In this document: positions 33,923 through 37,004 of the stretch, piece by piece
How positions within the stretch are numbered: the stretch's first letter is position 1
Layout of the letters: every line of letters starts with the position of its first letter
IMG/VR virus record: IMGVR_UViG_3300049043_000012
Span: 1-37,004 of that record
Source of the DNA: a virus
DNA length: 37,004 nt
Strand: one strand, 5' to 3'
Notes under the pieces: generated by a model
The model's database searches: none
Seen by the model: the letters and a program-made list of their open reading frames with translations, nothing else
What the model was told of the DNA's origin: nothing
Position numbers and translations under genes: made by a program

Positions 33923-35666
33923 CTACCTCCGTATTGCAGTTCGGGCGCTAGCGCTTGCTGTTCCTCCAGCCGAAAGGCTGGATAGTAAAGTTTGTAGTGA
34001 AGGTGGTTGAGAAGCGCCTCCTGCTAACGCACGCGGGAGCAGGGGACGGTTGCTCAACCATAGGGCAGCGCCAGCAGGAGGTAATTCTGGAGCGAAGACT
34101 TCTTCAACAGCGTCTTCAATAGGTACACCCTTTTGGCGTGCTTTAATAACATCAGCAACTTTCTTAATGACCATTGAAGGGTCTCCACCTTGAACTGCCA
34201 TTTGTGGAATTGCTTGTGTATATGCCTGCAGGGATTGGACTAGCGACTTACGCATATTTTCAATCTCAATCTTTTCTTGCTCCTGTGTTACGTTAATACC
34301 AAATGGTAACTCACGCATAGCAAGGTCTGTTGAAATTAGTCCGCCCCCTAGTGCCTGCAACATAAATATCAAACCTTGTGCAGGATTAAGCCCAGCCAAC
34401 ATTCCATAACGAACATCGGCTGAATAGTCTTTCTTAATATCTTTGCTTGGTAAGTATGTAATCTGATACGGACTACCAGCATCTACACCACGAATAGTCT
34501 TTTCATAATTAAAGAATTTCTCATCTACCTCAAAGCAAACAGAAATTACATCACGTAATGCGCTAGCAAAAATAGCCTGTGCAGATTTAACTTGAGTATC
34601 AAATCCACCCATAAGTGCTTGCACACCTTGTCCCGTGATGATGCTGGCATCAATATTGCCAGTACGTCCCTCTGGGTAACGTGTACCTGTTCTAAGTTCT
34701 TGTTGCAGCAACTGCTTGTTCAGTAAATGCTCCAGGTGGAATGTTAAGGTCTACACGGCGAACACCTGCTGGGTTAGCGGTGCGGATAACAGCATCGCCA
34801 CCCATTTCAAGTTCATTAACATCCATAGGCAAAACAATTGGTGACTGAACAGATTTTTCCGCTGCTTCCATCGCAAGTAATGCGAACCTGTTGCGAAGCA
34901 ACTGAATACCTAATACGTCATCAAACTGTCCACGCATCTCATTATCAATGCTTGGACGACGTGCTACTACTACCATCATCTTACCAATTGGGTTCTTGGC
35001 TTGTGATAGTACTAGGTTGTTACGCTCTGGCACATACAAGATAGATTGCTGGTCATCGTAATAACGAACAACTTCTAGTTGTGAGTTCATATCTGACTTG
35101 TACATTTCTCTACCAAGTAAGATATTGGCATATTCAGGGAACTGTGATGCTAGTTCTCCTACTGCCATATAGTAACGTTTTGCAAAAGCAATGCAGCGTC
35201 CATAGCGGTCAAACTCTGGGTAAGCGCCCACTGGGTTTTCTATACGGATACGCGGCAGCCCTGCTTCTTCGTCCAACTCTATGATGAATGGGACGAAACC
35301 AAATGTGATGTATAGGTCTGCGCCTGTATACATCTGGACCTGTAAGTCCGAGTTAGCAAAATAATTAGTAGCAATACGGGTACGTGTATCAGCAAACTTA
35401 CGAGCACGGTCATTAGCCTGATTCGCCGCGGAACAGTTGACCGACGGCAAAGGCGCCATAACTTCCGATAGGTCTCTTGCAACAATATCAATAAAATTTG
35501 CAACGACATTTGCATCTACACCTTCAGGAAAAAAATCAGGATAGACAGTTGCAATTTGTCCCTTACGGACAGCAAGAACGTCTTGTTGGCGTGAGTCACG
35601 CTCTGCAGCACGTTCACGTAAATTTTCTACGCGTGCTGAAATTTGTTCTATTGATAACATTGCCAT
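33923..35666 (-). CDS. Portal protein, one frameshift
   Basis: Start 35666 behind AAGGATGG. MAMLSIEQISARVENLRERA, then NVVANFIDIVARDLSEVMAP, GADLYITFGFVPFIIELDEE and RIENPVGAYPEFDRYGRCIA are features of portal proteins of related actinophages. An indel near 34700 joins the second half: GNIDASIITGQGVQALMGGF, QVKSAQAIFASALRDVISVC, and the long C-terminal helix NMRKSLVQSLQAYTQAIPQM. About 580 residues. It forms the dodecameric vertex ring for DNA entry. The last 40 residues are Ala/Ser/Leu-rich and coincide with several inverted repeats (33945-34081), so the exact C-terminus may be altered by an indel. Confidence 0.8.
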
Positions 35667-35700
35667 CCTTCATTTCATCAAGTTAGATTGTATTTGTTGT

Positions 35701-36978
35701 TTATTTGCTTCTGCTTCTTGTCAGTAATTGTCTCCAAAGTAATACAGCATCTACTCCTAAACCTACTAGACCAAATGCTGCACCGCCCCTACCACCAACA
35801 ATTGGAACCTGTTTAGAAATATTCATTTGTATTCTTAGAGAATTGCCTGTGTGATAAACTTTATAGGAGGCATTTAATTTATCCAACAATTTAATAAATT
35901 CAGAGTCAACACCTGGCATATCACCAACTACAAACTTAGCACCTGCTTGTGCTGCTGCAGTAATTTGATTTATTGTTTCTGGTCTTAATGGTTTATTTGC
36001 TAACTTGCCATTTTCTAGCAAGCATAATTGTTTTGCCAGATAAATTTCCGCTAGCAGGACCTAACTGTAATAAACTTGTTTCACTAGAAGTTTTACCAAT
36101 TTTTCCTGGTTCAGCAGTTGTAATCTGTGATTGTCTCAGTTGTATCTTGTAATTCTACTATCGCAGCATTGGCTACTTTTCTCATAGCAACATCTTTGGC
36201 ATCTCCCATAGGAGTTCCTTTGCCTGCATTGCCACCAGAAATTTTAACAGTATTTTGTTTACTTAATCTTTCAAAACTTTTCATACCTTCAAGTGCGCGA
36301 CGGTCTGCTTCAGATTGCACAGTACGCTCTGCAAGCGGATTTACTTCGCCAGTATCTATATCTCTCAACATAGCGGCTTCTTTAATAGCAGCATCTCTAT
36401 CAAGTAAAGCATCTTGCTGCTTGAGCAGCGCGGTCAATTAATTTCTGTTCTTCTCTACTGATAACACTACCCATAGATATACGAAATGAATCTTGAATAG
36501 CATCTAACTCAGCACGTCTACGTGCACGTTCTTGTGCAATTTCAATAGCCATAGGTAAAGACTTGGCTAATGATGGTTTAGAACCAGGTGCTCTAGTCAT
36601 ACCACCAATAGTTCCGCCACGAATACCTTTTGCAACATCTTGGCGCTCTTTAGTTCCTTTAAATCCTTTTTTGCCTGGGGCTTTTATTTTAGTAACTTCT
36701 ACTTTTTTAGTATCAGGTGCTGGTGTAGGTATATTACTTGGTTTTATTTCACCAGTTTTAAAAGCACGAAAACCTTCACGAGCAATATCTCGTTTAACAA
36801 TTGGACCTTCTGGTTCTTGCTGTATTCCACCAAGAACAGGTGAAGGTACAGTAGGTGGTCCACCTTGAACACCGCCAGGTGTTACTGGTCTAGGCATAGG
36901 AACATTACCACCAGGAGCCTTTGATATCTCCTTAATAACTTCTTTTAAATCTTTCTTTAGTGGTTTCTTTTCAGCCAT
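35701..36978 (-). CDS. Two-part protein with disordered N-terminus and SLOG-like C-terminal domain, frameshifted
   Basis: Start 36978 in a TAATG context. Residues 1-100 are Lys/Pro/Gly-rich and probably disordered (APGGNVPMPRPVTPGGVQGG). RARRRAELDAIQDSFRISMG and SREEQKLIDRAA form a helix; an indel near 36420 leads to DAAIKEAAMLRDIDTGEVNP and MKSFERLSKQNTVKISGG. After two more indels the C-terminal domain reads GKTIMLARNGKLANKPLRPE, INQITAAAQAGAKFVVGDMP, GVDSEFIKLLDKLNASYKVY and HTGNSLRI. The strand, G-D-x-P-G-x-D loop and second strand match the nucleotide-binding SLOG/YspA (DUF2493-like) pattern. The last stretch is Gly-rich and hydrophobic (VPIVGGRGGAAFGLVGLGVD). About 425 residues; could be two genes split at an indel. 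Position next to the portal suggests packaging or virion link. Confidence 0.5.
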
Positions 36979-36983
36979 TAGCC

Positions 36984-37004
36984 CTATCCATATGTTTGTT
37001 GCCA
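36984..37004 (-). CDS. C-terminal end of an upstream gene, partial
   Basis: On the - strand the window begins with codons for WQQTYG followed by TAG at 36984-36986, five bases before the next ATG. This is probably the tail of the next gene upstream (a terminase or head protein by position), but too little is present to identify it. Confidence 0.3.
   Translation of the reverse strand, partial: WQQTYG

Overview
The window is part of a tailed bacteriophage (Caudoviricetes) genome that infects an actinobacterium. Host clade is inferred from a phage-borne WhiB-like Fe-S regulator (10868-11146), from the moderate-to-low GC, and from a gene repertoire typical of phages of uncultured freshwater Actinobacteria. 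No rRNA, tRNA, insertion sequence or CRISPR array was seen. Most longer genes are broken by single-base indels. On either side of each break the protein reads sensibly in a different frame, so I interpret the pattern as uncorrected long-read sequencing error and annotate whole genes across the breaks. Coordinates of frameshifted genes span the reconstructed gene; protein lengths are estimates.

Left arm (about 1-11600, + strand): a non-coding leader with a 14-bp palindrome and a terminator-like hairpin is followed by a tightly packed early/replication region. It holds many small Cys-rich proteins, a possible divergent SSB flanked by hairpins, a secreted transglycosylase-like lysozyme behind a tiny membrane protein, a DUF932 protein, and a strong Rho-independent terminator (5641-5686). 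A replication set follows: RecB/Cas4-like nuclease, Zn-finger protein, DnaB/RecA-type helicase, Holliday-junction-resolvase-like nuclease, DnaG-like primase, DUF1599 protein. Regulators close the arm: a sigma-like protein, an FmdB-type zinc ribbon and WhiB. Many of these genes share the ribosome-site motif AGGAGAC. No DNA polymerase or integrase is visible.

The arms converge on a bidirectional terminator at 11640-11683.

Right arm (about 36984 down to 11690, - strand): the late structural and lysis module, read right to left. Order: a two-domain protein with a SLOG-like C-terminus, portal, two small virion proteins, a giant protein of about 1770 aa, three further putative internal virion proteins, a scaffold-like protein, an N4-gp56-type major capsid protein, a set of very small, mostly Lys/Arg-rich proteins, connector-like proteins, a tail fibre with a long Ala/Ser/Thr repeat, three tandem paralogous adhesin-like proteins, a small Ala-rich protein, a glycosyltransferase, a large tail protein, and a lysis cassette (membrane protein, M15 endolysin, holin-like protein). 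No tape-measure protein is recognisable and the giant protein sits between portal and capsid, which favours podovirus-like morphology (inference). The terminase is expected beyond the right edge.
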